A stretch of DNA of 64,000 bases from Streptomyces rubiginosohelvolus. GTDB taxonomy: Bacteria > Actinomycetota > Actinomycetes > Streptomycetales > Streptomycetaceae. Below are positions 17,678 through 25,613 of the stretch, piece after piece. The position numbers were made by a program, and so were the translations under genes. How positions within the stretch are numbered: position 1 is the stretch's first letter; each line of letters opens with the position of its first letter. The stretch is from positions 62,001-126,000 of the forward strand of contig NZ_BMTW01000010.1 in the NCBI RefSeq assembly GCF_014649875.1, in the 5' to 3' direction. The notes under the pieces were generated by a model. The model made no database searches and was not told the DNA's origin. It worked only from the letters and a program-made list of their open reading frames with translations.

Positions 17678-18406
17678 ATGCCACGTCAGCAGCAGCCAGC
17701 AGCACGTCCAGCAGCACGCCCCGTCCGTCGCCGGAGCTACGACCAGTTCGACGCCACCGCCCGCGCCCTCGACTCCGTCGGCGACCGGTGGACCCTGCTG
17801 ATCGTCCGTGAACTGCTGGGCGGGCCGCGCCGGTACACGGACCTGCACGCCGACCTGCCGGGTGTCAGCACGGACGTGCTGGCCTCCCGCCTGAAGGACA
17901 TGGAGCAGTCCGGACTGGCCCTGCGCCGCAAGCTGCCGCCCCCGTCGGCCGCGTCGGTCTACGAGCTCACTGAGCGTGGCCACGGCCTTCTGCCGGTTCT
18001 TGCCGCCCTCGCCGAGTGGGGCGCACCCGCCCTCGCCGAACGCCGCCCGACCGACGCGGTGCGGGCCCACTGGTTCGCTCTGCCGCTGCTCGGCGCCCTC
18101 ACCGGGCTCACCCGGGAGGGCGTCCTCGAAGTCCGCCTCGACGAGGGCGAGTTCCACCTCCATGTCGGTCTCCATGTCGGTCTCCGTGCCGGCGGGGGAG
18201 CGGGGTTCGTGCTGCCGGGCGCCGAGGCGTACGGGGCGGTGTACGGGTACGGTCCCGCCGACCGCCCCGACGCCCGGATCGTCCTCGGCGCGGAGGTCTG
18301 CCTGGATCTGGCGCAGGGCGGGGCGACCCTCACGGAGGCGGTGAAGGACGGCCGCGTCGAGGTGCTGGGTGACGGCCCGCTGGCGGCGGAGCTGCGCGGG
18401 GAGTGA
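17678..18406 (+). CDS. HxlR-family winged-helix transcriptional regulator
   Basis: 242 residues. The N-terminal HxlR winged-helix domain spans about residues 15-110 (ALDSVGDRWTLLIVRELLGGPRRYTDL, GVSTDVLASRLKDMEQSGL, YELTERG). It is followed by a ~110-residue C-terminal domain of the SCP2/sterol-carrier-like type often fused to actinobacterial HxlR proteins, which could bind a hydrophobic ligand. There is no extra N-terminal Cys for redox sensing. ATG 17678 fits the promoter; an in-frame ATG at 17660 would overlap the -10 region. It probably represses itself and possibly the divergent aminotransferase. Confidence 0.85.
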   Translation: MPRQQQPAARPAARPVRRRSYDQFDATARALDSVGDRWTLLIVRELLGGPRRYTDLHADLPGVSTDVLASRLKDMEQSGLALRRKLPPPSAASVYELTERGHGLLPVLAALAEWGAPALAERRPTDAVRAHWFALPLLGALTGLTREGVLEVRLDEGEFHLHVGLHVGLRAGGGAGFVLPGAEAYGAVYGYGPADRPDARIVLGAEVCLDLAQGGATLTEAVKDGRVEVLGDGPLAAELRGE

Positions 18407-18451
18407 GCATCCGCACGGAGAAACCCCTCACCCCTCGGCCATGATGGAGCC

Positions 18452-19099
18452 GTGCGACTCGAAGCGATCACCTGGGAACGGCTGGCCGGCGAACTGGCCC
18501 GGTACGGCGACGGGCTGTCCGTCGCCGACGGCGGTCCCTGGCTCGCCCTCGGGATCGACGGCGCGCCCGCCGCCCGCACCGGCGAGAGGGCCGAACGCCT
18601 CGCCGAGGAGCTGCGGCTGCGCGGCCGCTCGGTCCTGGTGGTCCCCACCGAGGGGTTCCTGCGTCCGGCGAGTCTGCGCTTCGAGTACGGGAAGCAGGAC
18701 GCGGACGCGTATCTCGACGGCTGGTTCGACACCGGGGCGCTGTGGCGCGAGGTGTTCGGGCCGCTGGAGGCGGGCGGCTCCGGCCGGGTTCTGCCCGACC
18801 TCTGGGACCCCGTCACGGACCGGGCCACCCGCACCCCGTACCACCCGCTGCCCGAGGGCGGGGTGGTCGTCGTGCACGGCCCGTTCCTGCTGGGGCACTG
18901 GTTCCCGTTCGCGCTCACCGTCCATCTGCGGCTGTCCCCGGGCGCGTTGCGGCGGCGCACGCCGGAGCCGGAACGCTGGACCCTGCCCGCCTTCGCCCGG
19001 TACGAGGACGAGGTCGCGCCCATGGAGCGGGCGGACGTGGTGGTCCGGGCGGACGATCCCGCGCACCCGGCGTGGTCGGGGCTCCCCGGGAGCGGATGA
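18452..19099 (+). CDS. Uridine-kinase-like protein with a degenerate P-loop
   Basis: 215 residues from GTG 18452. The overall pattern is that of the P-loop uridine/pantothenate kinase-like fold: a GIDGAP strand-loop, VLVVPTEGFLRPASLRFEYG (substrate region), DADAYLDGWFDTGALWREV, and GVVVVHGPFLLGHWFPFALTVHL. The Walker A position reads GIDGAPAARTGER, with no GK[ST], so ATP binding in the normal way is doubtful. It may be a catalytically altered or dead relative. It lies after the HxlR gene on the same strand. Confidence 0.7.
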   Translation: MRLEAITWERLAGELARYGDGLSVADGGPWLALGIDGAPAARTGERAERLAEELRLRGRSVLVVPTEGFLRPASLRFEYGKQDADAYLDGWFDTGALWREVFGPLEAGGSGRVLPDLWDPVTDRATRTPYHPLPEGGVVVVHGPFLLGHWFPFALTVHLRLSPGALRRRTPEPERWTLPAFARYEDEVAPMERADVVVRADDPAHPAWSGLPGSG

Positions 19100-19187
19100 G
19101 CCGCCGCGCCCCGCTGGTCGGAACCGACCGCGGGCGGACGGGCCGAACGGGGTGCGGCTCACCGCAGGCGCGGGCGGCCGCCTGTTC

Positions 19188-20099
19188 TCAGCGCACCGGC
19201 GGCCGACCGCCCACCGTCGCCACGGCCGCCGCTCCCGCCCGGCAGCCCTCGGCCGCCGCGCCCCTCTCGTCCGCCCCGGCCAGCAGGGCCGCCAGGAACC
19301 CGCCGGTGAACGCGTCGCCCGCCCCCGTCGAGTCGACCGGCTCGCGCACCGCCGCACCGGGGACGCGGCCGATGACCTCGCCCCCGGCGGCCACCACGGC
19401 CCCCCGCGCGCCCAGGGTGACGGCGACGCGCGGAAACCACCGGCTCAACGCGGCTGCCGCGGCATCGGGTTCGGGCAGTCCGGTGAGCAGCCGGGCCTCG
19501 TCCGCGTTCGGCAACAGCAGCTCCGCGCCCTCCGCGAGCTCCAGGAACCGCTTCGGCCCCAGCTCGCCGAGGAACCCGGCCGACGCCGGATCGACGCTCA
19601 CCGGAACGCCCCGCTCCACGGCGGTCCGCAGGGCGAGCAGCGCCGCCGCCCGGCTCGACGGCGCGAAGAGGAGGTAGCCGGAGAGATGCAGCCGCCCGGC
19701 CCCCTCCAGCATCGACGGCGCGAAGTCGTCGGAGGCGAGCCGCAGCACCGCACCGGCGTCGGTCAGGAACGTCCGCTCGGCCGCCGCGTCGACCAGGGCG
19801 ATGACCGTCGCCGTCGGAACCTCCTCGTCCACCGCGAGGAACGCCCGCACCCCCGCCCGCTCCAACGCCTCCCGGTGCCAGACGGCGGACCCCGCCCCGG
19901 CCCTGGCGAGCAGCCGCACGTCGGCACACCCCGAACGCACCGCCCAACAGGCGACGTTGGCCCCCGCGCCGCCCGGCAGGGTCCGGATCCGGGCTGACGT
20001 GTCCGTACCGTGCGCGAGCGCCGACCCGTACCGCGCCACCACGTCCGTGACCACTTCCCCCACCACCAGGAGTCCGCCGCCCGCCGCCGGACGGTTCAC
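19188..20099 (-). CDS. psuK: PfkB-family carbohydrate kinase, probable pseudouridine kinase
   Basis: 303-residue ribokinase-fold kinase. The N-terminal GGAGANVACWA substrate motif and the C-terminal DSTGAGDAFTGGF signature with catalytic Asp262 are both present. The GTG start at 20099 overlaps the stop of psuG (GTGA), giving translational coupling. Because PsuG splits pseudouridine 5'-phosphate, the kinase most likely phosphorylates pseudouridine; ribokinase or another nucleoside specificity cannot be excluded from sequence alone. Together they would return modified-RNA breakdown products to uracil and ribose 5-phosphate. Confidence 0.85.
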   Translation of the reverse strand: MNRPAAGGGLLVVGEVVTDVVARYGSALAHGTDTSARIRTLPGGAGANVACWAVRSGCADVRLLARAGAGSAVWHREALERAGVRAFLAVDEEVPTATVIALVDAAAERTFLTDAGAVLRLASDDFAPSMLEGAGRLHLSGYLLFAPSSRAAALLALRTAVERGVPVSVDPASAGFLGELGPKRFLELAEGAELLLPNADEARLLTGLPEPDAAAAALSRWFPRVAVTLGARGAVVAAGGEVIGRVPGAAVREPVDSTGAGDAFTGGFLAALLAGADERGAAAEGCRAGAAAVATVGGRPPVR

Positions 20100-21028
20100 C
20101 GGGCGGCCGCCGTGACGGCGATCCGCGCCGCGAGCGTCACGTTCCCGCGTACGGCCGCGAGGTTCGCCTCCAGCGACGCGCCCCCGGTCCGCCGCATCAG
20201 CTGGTCCAGCAGGAACGGCGTGACGCCCTGCCCCGAGATGCCCCGCTCCCGGCACGCGTCCAGCGCCTCCGCCAGCACCCGGTCGTGCAGGGCCGGATCC
20301 AACTGATCCGCTTCCGCCACGGGGTTGGCGACGATCAGCGCGGACGCCGGCTCGCCCAGCGCCTCCCTCGCCCGGATCACCTCCACCACCTCCTCGGGGC
20401 TGTGCACCGTCCAGTCGACGGGTTCGCCCGAACTGCTCAGATAGAAGCCGGGAAAGTGCCCGGTGCCGTAGCCGACGACACAGACGCCGAGGGTCTCCAG
20501 CCGCTGGAGGGTCGCCGGGACGTCGAGGATCGACTTCACCCCCGCGCAGACCACGGTGATCCCAGTGCCGGCGAGCAGCCGCAGATCGGCCGACTCGTCC
20601 TGGTCGGCGGCCCACTCCCGGTGTACGCCGCCGAGCCCGCCCGTCGCGAAGACGCCGACGCCCGCCCGTGCCGCCAGGAACGCCGTCGCGGACACCGTCG
20701 TCGCCCCGCTCGCCCCGGCCGCGAGCGCGGGGGCGAGATCGCGGTGCCCCAGCTTGCGTACCGCCGGGTCCCCGGCGACCCGCTCCAACTGGTCATCTCC
20801 CAGGCCCACATGGGCCCGGCCGTCCAGAACGGCGACGGTGGCCGGGACGGCGCCCGCGGACCGGACTAGCCCCTCCAACTCCCGCGCCACGGAGAGGTTG
20901 CGAGGGCGCGGCAGACCGTGCGCGATGATCGTCGACTCCAGCGCCACGACGGGCAGACCGGTGCTCAGAGCCGCGTGCACCTCTGCCGAGAGCACCGGCT
21001 CGTAGGGTTCTGGTGAGTTCTGAGGCAT
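20096..21028 (-). CDS. psuG: Pseudouridine-5'-phosphate glycosidase
   Basis: 310-residue PsuG, which reversibly cleaves the C-C glycosidic bond of pseudouridine 5'-phosphate to uracil and ribose 5-phosphate. Family blocks are clear: ALESTIIAHGLPRP at the N-terminus, SATAFLAARAGVGVFATGGLGGVHR, the CAGVKSILDVPATLQRLET segment holding the catalytic Lys, and GISGQGVTPFLLDQL near the C-terminus. ATG 21028 follows GGGATGGGG; an upstream extension is rejected as non-conserved. First gene of a two-gene operon with the PfkB kinase. Confidence 0.95.
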   Translation of the reverse strand: MPQNSPEPYEPVLSAEVHAALSTGLPVVALESTIIAHGLPRPRNLSVARELEGLVRSAGAVPATVAVLDGRAHVGLGDDQLERVAGDPAVRKLGHRDLAPALAAGASGATTVSATAFLAARAGVGVFATGGLGGVHREWAADQDESADLRLLAGTGITVVCAGVKSILDVPATLQRLETLGVCVVGYGTGHFPGFYLSSSGEPVDWTVHSPEEVVEVIRAREALGEPASALIVANPVAEADQLDPALHDRVLAEALDACRERGISGQGVTPFLLDQLMRRTGGASLEANLAAVRGNVTLAARIAVTAAAR

Positions 21029-21132
21029 GCCCCATCCCTGTCGCGGCCGGGAGGGGCGCAAACCACGGCCGGACGTTCTCCGGCGGGTCCTGGTCACCCG
21101 GTGGCTCGAAGCGGTCGCTAAGGTGACCGGCC

Positions 21133-21495
21133 ATGACGACAAACGACCAGGTCCCCGCCTCCTTCGCCGTGCACATCCCGGATGCCGAGCTCGTACCGGA
21201 ACCCCTCGATCCGGCGCAGATCGTCTCGGGCGACCCCGTGGTGACGGGCAAGGTGCTGTGGGAGTCGCCCGACGGCAAGCAGATCCGGGGCATCTGGCAG
21301 ATCACGCCCGGCGTGGTCACCGACACCGAGGCGAACGAGCTGTTCGTGGTCGTCAGCGGCCGGGCGACGGTCGCGGTCGAGGGCGGGGCGACGCTGGAGA
21401 TCGGCCCGGGGGACGCCTGCGTGTTGCGCGAGGGCGACCGGACGACCTGGACCGTTCACGAGACGCTCCGCAAGGCGTACCACATCAGCCTCTGA
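21133..21495 (+). CDS. Cupin-domain protein
   Basis: 120-residue single cupin barrel of the DUF861/EutQ-like type. The two cupin motifs are degenerate: NELFVVVSGRATVAVEGG and IGPGDACVLREGDRTTWTVHE, with few of the usual metal-binding His residues. Binding of a small ligand is more likely than metal catalysis. It is divergent from psuG with about 100 bp between, and may share its regulation. No substrate can be named. Confidence 0.8.
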   Translation: MTTNDQVPASFAVHIPDAELVPEPLDPAQIVSGDPVVTGKVLWESPDGKQIRGIWQITPGVVTDTEANELFVVVSGRATVAVEGGATLEIGPGDACVLREGDRTTWTVHETLRKAYHISL

Positions 21496-21565
21496 GGGCC
21501 TGCGGGGCCATCGGGGCCTGCTGGGCCTTTGCCGCCGCGTTGTTCGGCCGGTCCGGCGGTGCGGG

Positions 21566-22840
21566 TCAGCCGCCGACCGCCCCCGGCCGCCGCAGGCTCC
21601 GGCGCAGGGCGAGCGCGGCGACCGGCAGCAGCAGCGCGGCGCCGATCGCGTTGAGGGGCCCGTACCCCCACTGGGCGACGATCACCCCGGCCGTCGCCCC
21701 GCCGACGCCCGCCGCCGCGCTCATGGTCAGGTCCGAAAGACCCTGCACCGCCGCCTGGGCGGGCCGGGGCACCGCGTCGGTGAGCAGCGCAGAACCGGCG
21801 ATCATCCCCGCCGACCAGCCGAGACCCAGCACGAAGAGGCCCGCCGCGGTCTGCCCGTGCCGGGGCCCGGCCGTGCCCGCTAGCAGCGCGGCGCAGCTCA
21901 GCAGTCCGACGGCCAGCCCGATCACGGTCAGCCGGCCGAACCGGTCGGCCAGCCACCCCATCACCGGCGAGAACGCGTACATGCCCGCGATGTGCCCGCT
22001 GATGACGAGCCCGATCAACTGGAGGTCGGCGCCGTGCCGGCTCAGATCGACCGGGGTCATGACCATGATCGACACCATGGCGGTGTGCGACACGGTGACC
22101 GTCACCAGGGCGAGCCGCGCCATCGGCGACGCGCGTACGGCCTCGATCCCGGCGCGCAGGGAGCGCTTCGGCGGCCCCGACGGGCCCTCCGGGGCCAAGG
22201 CGCGGGCGGTGAGGAGCGGGTCCGGGCGCAGTGCGAGCGCCACGACGAGCCCGGCGAGCAGGAAGACGACGGCCGAGCAGAGGAACGGCCCGGCCGCCTC
22301 GGGCACCGGCGTACCGCGGAACAGCCGGCTCGCCGGGGCCGAGATGTTGGGGCCCAGGACCGAGCCGATCGTGGTCGCCCAGACGACGGTGGAGATGGCC
22401 CGCCCCCGGCGTTCCGGCCCCACCAGGTCGGCCGCGGCGAACCGTGCCTGGAGACCGGCCAGCGACCCCGCGCCGAACCCGGCCATGCCGAGCAGCAGCA
22501 GGGGGAAGCTCGGCAGCATCGTGGCCAGGACCACCAGGCCGCCGCCCAGCGCACCGATCAGATACGCGACCATCAGCCCGGACCGGCGGCCCCGGGAGGC
22601 CATCAGGGCGGCCAGCGGCAGTGACAGCAGCGCCGTGCCGAGGACGGACGCGGTCGGCGCGAGTCCGGACAGCGCCTCCGATCCGCTCACCTCGGCGGCG
22701 AGCATCGGGGCCAGGGCGATGCCGATGGCCACGCCGAGGCCGCCGAGTATCTGGCTGACGACGAGCACGGCCGACGTCCGCCGCTGCAGAGCGGGCAGAC
22801 CGACGGCCGGGACCGGGGGAAGGGAGAGGGGTCGGGTCAC
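21566..22840 (-). CDS. MFS transporter
   Basis: 424 residues from GTG 22840 with about 12 hydrophobic segments. The MFS loop 2-3 motif is seen as ASRGRRSG, and GWLADRFGRLTVIG marks the second half. Cytoplasmic central loop at about residues 205-235. Probably a proton-coupled exporter of the drug/metabolite type, but no substrate can be inferred. It sits next to ogt on the same strand with about 90 bp between, so a functional link is not required. Confidence 0.88.
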   Translation of the reverse strand: MTRPLSLPPVPAVGLPALQRRTSAVLVVSQILGGLGVAIGIALAPMLAAEVSGSEALSGLAPTASVLGTALLSLPLAALMASRGRRSGLMVAYLIGALGGGLVVLATMLPSFPLLLLGMAGFGAGSLAGLQARFAAADLVGPERRGRAISTVVWATTIGSVLGPNISAPASRLFRGTPVPEAAGPFLCSAVVFLLAGLVVALALRPDPLLTARALAPEGPSGPPKRSLRAGIEAVRASPMARLALVTVTVSHTAMVSIMVMTPVDLSRHGADLQLIGLVISGHIAGMYAFSPVMGWLADRFGRLTVIGLAVGLLSCAALLAGTAGPRHGQTAAGLFVLGLGWSAGMIAGSALLTDAVPRPAQAAVQGLSDLTMSAAAGVGGATAGVIVAQWGYGPLNAIGAALLLPVAALALRRSLRRPGAVGG

Positions 22841-22931
22841 CGGCGCAGTGTGCCACCGCTCGGCCGTCGCCGTGCACCCGAGCGGGTGAAACCGGCCCTC
22901 GCGAGGACCGCGCCCGGGCGCTGTCGGATCC

Positions 22932-23489
22932 CTAGAACAGCGGCTGCGGCAGCACCCCCTCCAGCGCCAGCAGCTGCCGCTTGGTCTCCAGACCGCCGCC
23001 GAACCCGCCCAGGCCCCCGTCGCTCTCCACCACCCGGTGGCACGGCACCACCACCGGCAGCGGGTTGGCCCCCATGGCCGCGCCGACCGCCTGCGCCCCC
23101 TCCGGCCGGCCCACCCGCGCGGCCAGCTCGCCGTACCCGACGACCGTCCCGTAGGGCACGCCGGACGCCAGCTCGCGGAGCACCTCACGGTGGAAGCAGG
23201 AGGTCAGCGACCAGTCCAGAGCGAGATCGAAGTCCCGCGGCTCGCCCGCGAAGTACGCCGCGAGCTCGCGTATCGGCTCGGCGAGCCGGGCCGATCCGGG
23301 CGCCGCCACCGGCTCCGTGCCGAACCGGGTCCGCAGCCGGTCGAGGGCCGCGTCCCGGACGGCGGGGCGGGCGTGGAAGGCCACGTTCACCAGGCCGGTC
23401 GCGGTCGCGGCGAGCAGCAGCGGGCCGATGCCGCTGTCCACGACGTCCCACTCGACGGCCGGCTCTCCACCGACCCCGTAGCTGTCCAT
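22932..23489 (-). CDS. ogt: Methylated-DNA--protein-cysteine methyltransferase
   Basis: 185-residue O6-alkylguanine alkyltransferase that transfers the alkyl group from O6-alkylguanine to its own active-site Cys in a suicide reaction. The active site PCHRVV has Cys150, followed by the Asn-hinge-type block GGFGGGLETKRQLLALE. The preceding YGTVVGYGELAARVGRP is the helix-turn-helix for DNA binding. ATG 23489 is preferred to an upstream ATG because a perfect DNA-damage promoter ends 7 nt before it, which makes the mRNA leaderless. Confidence 0.93.
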   Translation of the reverse strand: MDSYGVGGEPAVEWDVVDSGIGPLLLAATATGLVNVAFHARPAVRDAALDRLRTRFGTEPVAAPGSARLAEPIRELAAYFAGEPRDFDLALDWSLTSCFHREVLRELASGVPYGTVVGYGELAARVGRPEGAQAVGAAMGANPLPVVVPCHRVVESDGGLGGFGGGLETKRQLLALEGVLPQPLF

Positions 23490-23496
23490 GCCGACC

Positions 23497-23518
23497 ACCG
23501 TACGACCCGCCACTGACA
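23497..23518 (-). promoter_or_regulatory. RecA-NDp/PafBC-type DNA-damage promoter of ogt
   Basis: On the minus strand TGTCAGTG (23518-23511), 8 nt, then TACGGT (23502-23497), an exact match to TGTCRGTG-N8-TAnnnT. It is nearly identical over more than 20 nt to the uvrB promoter. The -10 box ends 7 nt from the ATG. Confidence 0.82.
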
Positions 23519-23558
23519 GCGACGGGCCCATCGGTGAGAAGCCGGGAAGGCCCCCGCC

Positions 23559-24446
23559 TCAGCTCGTCGCGTCGCGCACCACGTCGGGGAAGTTGGTGAT
23601 GATGCCGTCGACCCCGTAGTCACGGGCCTTCACCGCGTCCGCCGCCTTGTTGACCGTCCACGTGTTCACCCGCAGACGCTTGCCGTGCGGGCCCTTGAGC
23701 CGCTGGACGGCCGCCACGTAGTCGGCGCCGATCGTCGCGTACGACGGATTGATCTGATCGGTGAACGCCGCGTACGAGGGCAGGTCCGCCACCGCCGGGG
23801 TGCCCAGGAAGCCGGTCGTGATGTCGGGGCGCAGGGCGTGCACCGTCTTCACGCTGTCGGCGCCGAAGCTCTGGATGACCAGCCGGTCCCGTACGTGGGA
23901 ACGGTCCAGCCACCCCGACCGGCCCAGCGTCCGGATGATGTCCCGCTCGATGCCCGGGTAGGTCGCCGGGCTCTTGATCTCCAGGAGCAGCTTCTGCCGG
24001 TTGCGCTCCAGGCGGTTCAGGAACTGGGTCAGCGTCGGGATCCGGGCCCCGGTGAACTGCTCCCCGAACCAGCTGCCCGCGTCGAGTTTCGCCAGCTCCG
24101 CGGCGGTGAAGTCCTTGACCGCCCACGGCGCCCGGTCGGGGAAGACCTCCTCGACGTCCGTCGTGCGCTTCAGGTCGGTGTCGTGCAGCACGACGAGCAC
24201 GCCGTCACGGCTGCGGTGGACGTCGTTCTCGACCCAGTCGATGCCGAGCGCGTCCGCGGCGTCGACGGCGGCGAGGGTGTTCTCCGGCGCATAGCCCGAC
24301 GCCCCCCGGTGGGCCACGACGACCGGGTTCGCCCGCTGCGCGGAGACCTGGTCCGGGGCATCGGGCCGGTCGGCGGGCAGCAGCAGGGCGCCGGCGCCGA
24401 GCAGGGCGGCGGCCGTGGTGGAGGCGGTTGCGGTACGGACGAACAC
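23559..24446 (-). CDS. Secreted glycerophosphodiester phosphodiesterase
   Basis: 295-residue GDPD-family TIM barrel that hydrolyses glycerophosphodiesters to glycerol 3-phosphate and an alcohol. The catalytic HRGASGYAPENT block is at about residues 46-57 with ENDVHRSRDGVLVVLHD following; the usual E/D metal ligands are present. A hydrophobic N-terminus (TAAALLGAGALLL) after an Arg acts as an export signal. The GTG start is at 24446. It probably scavenges phosphate or glycerol from phospholipid head groups outside the cell. Confidence 0.92.
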   Translation of the reverse strand: MFVRTATASTTAAALLGAGALLLPADRPDAPDQVSAQRANPVVVAHRGASGYAPENTLAAVDAADALGIDWVENDVHRSRDGVLVVLHDTDLKRTTDVEEVFPDRAPWAVKDFTAAELAKLDAGSWFGEQFTGARIPTLTQFLNRLERNRQKLLLEIKSPATYPGIERDIIRTLGRSGWLDRSHVRDRLVIQSFGADSVKTVHALRPDITTGFLGTPAVADLPSYAAFTDQINPSYATIGADYVAAVQRLKGPHGKRLRVNTWTVNKAADAVKARDYGVDGIITNFPDVVRDATS

Positions 24447-24677
24447 GGGGACTCCTCACGTCGGGAGTGTGCGGACACGCAGAGAGTGACAGCGGCCCGC
24501 CAACGCCCGGCGGGGTGGCGATGGCCGCGAAATGAACGGAACCTTCGGTCCCGGGGACCACCGCCGGAGCACGGCGTGCGGCCGTGCCGATAAAATGCGC
24601 CTTCTTTTGTCTGTCTGCCGGGACTCGCCCCTTGGGGACCCTCCTCGACCCCGGGCATTCTCGAAGGGCGTACGCGC

Positions 24678-25574
24678 ATGCAAGGAACAGTCGACGGATT
24701 CACCTACGGCCTGGTGACTCCGGTCGCGGCGTTCCTCATGGCCGCCCTGGGAGCCGCCCTCGGGCTCCGCTGCACCACCCGGTCGCTTCACGCCACACGC
24801 TCCTGTCGGGTCGGCTGGCTGGCGCTGGGCTCGCTGTCCATCGGCTCCGGGGTGTGGACCATGCACTTCGTCGCGATGACGGGCTTCACCGTCCAGGAGA
24901 CGCCGATCTCCTACGACAAGCCCCTCACCTTCGCCGGCCTGGCCGTGGCCGTGGTGATGATCGGCATCGGCATCTTCATTGTCGGGTACCGGGGCGCGAC
25001 CCGCATGGCGTTGATCACGGGCGGCACCATCACCGGTCTCGGCATCGCCTCGATGCACTATCTCGGCATGGCGGGCATGCGCATGGCCGCGCGGTTCGCG
25101 TACGACACCCCCCTCGTCGTCCTCTCGGTGCTGATCGCCGGGTGCGCCGCCACGGGCGCGCTGTGGGCGGCCGTCACCCTGCGGGGCGCCCTCTCCGGCC
25201 TCGGCGCGAGTGTCCTGATGGCCGTCGCGGTGACCGGGATGCACTACACCGGCATGGCGGCGCTCGACGTGCACCTGCACCTGCCGCCCACCCTGCCGTC
25301 CGACCTGTCCGCCGTCCTGCCCGGTGACCGGCCCGCCGAGATGATCGGCCCGATGCTGGTGGGCCCCGGCTGCTTCCTGCTCCTCGCCGCCGTGGTGCTC
25401 CTGTTCGACCCCGGGGCCGTGACGGGCGAGCCCGGCAAGGCCCCCCGCCCTCGGGACCACCGGGACCACCCGGTCCCACAGGCGCGACGGCGCCCGCGGA
25501 ACGATCCCCACGCGCGCGACCGGCGCCCGCGGAGCACCGCCCGGGAGGGCGCGAGAAGGGCCCGGTACCGCTGA
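24678..25574 (+). CDS. MHYT-domain integral membrane sensor protein
   Basis: 298 residues with seven predicted membrane helices. The three diagnostic MHYT-type motifs are MHFVAM (about 62), MHYLGM (about 126) and MHYTGM (about 193), one per alternate helix. The MHYT domain is proposed to bind copper and sense diatomic gas or oxygen. No GGDEF, EAL or kinase domain is attached; instead there is an Arg/Pro-rich cytoplasmic tail from about residue 255. It ends 39 bp before uvrB. Confidence 0.88.
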   Translation: MQGTVDGFTYGLVTPVAAFLMAALGAALGLRCTTRSLHATRSCRVGWLALGSLSIGSGVWTMHFVAMTGFTVQETPISYDKPLTFAGLAVAVVMIGIGIFIVGYRGATRMALITGGTITGLGIASMHYLGMAGMRMAARFAYDTPLVVLSVLIAGCAATGALWAAVTLRGALSGLGASVLMAVAVTGMHYTGMAALDVHLHLPPTLPSDLSAVLPGDRPAEMIGPMLVGPGCFLLLAAVVLLFDPGAVTGEPGKAPRPRDHRDHPVPQARRRPRNDPHARDRRPRSTAREGARRARYR

Positions 25575-25584
25575 TCCGAGGCCG

Positions 25585-25607
25585 TTGTCAGTGGTGGGTC
25601 GTACGGT
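25585..25607 (+). promoter_or_regulatory. RecA-NDp/PafBC-type DNA-damage promoter of uvrB
   Basis: TTGTCAGTG (25585-25593), 8 nt, then TACGGT (25602-25607): a perfect match to the LexA-independent actinobacterial damage promoter. The -10 box ends 6 nt before the uvrB ATG, so transcription should begin at or next to the start codon. Confidence 0.85.
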
Positions 25608-25613
25608 GGTTGC

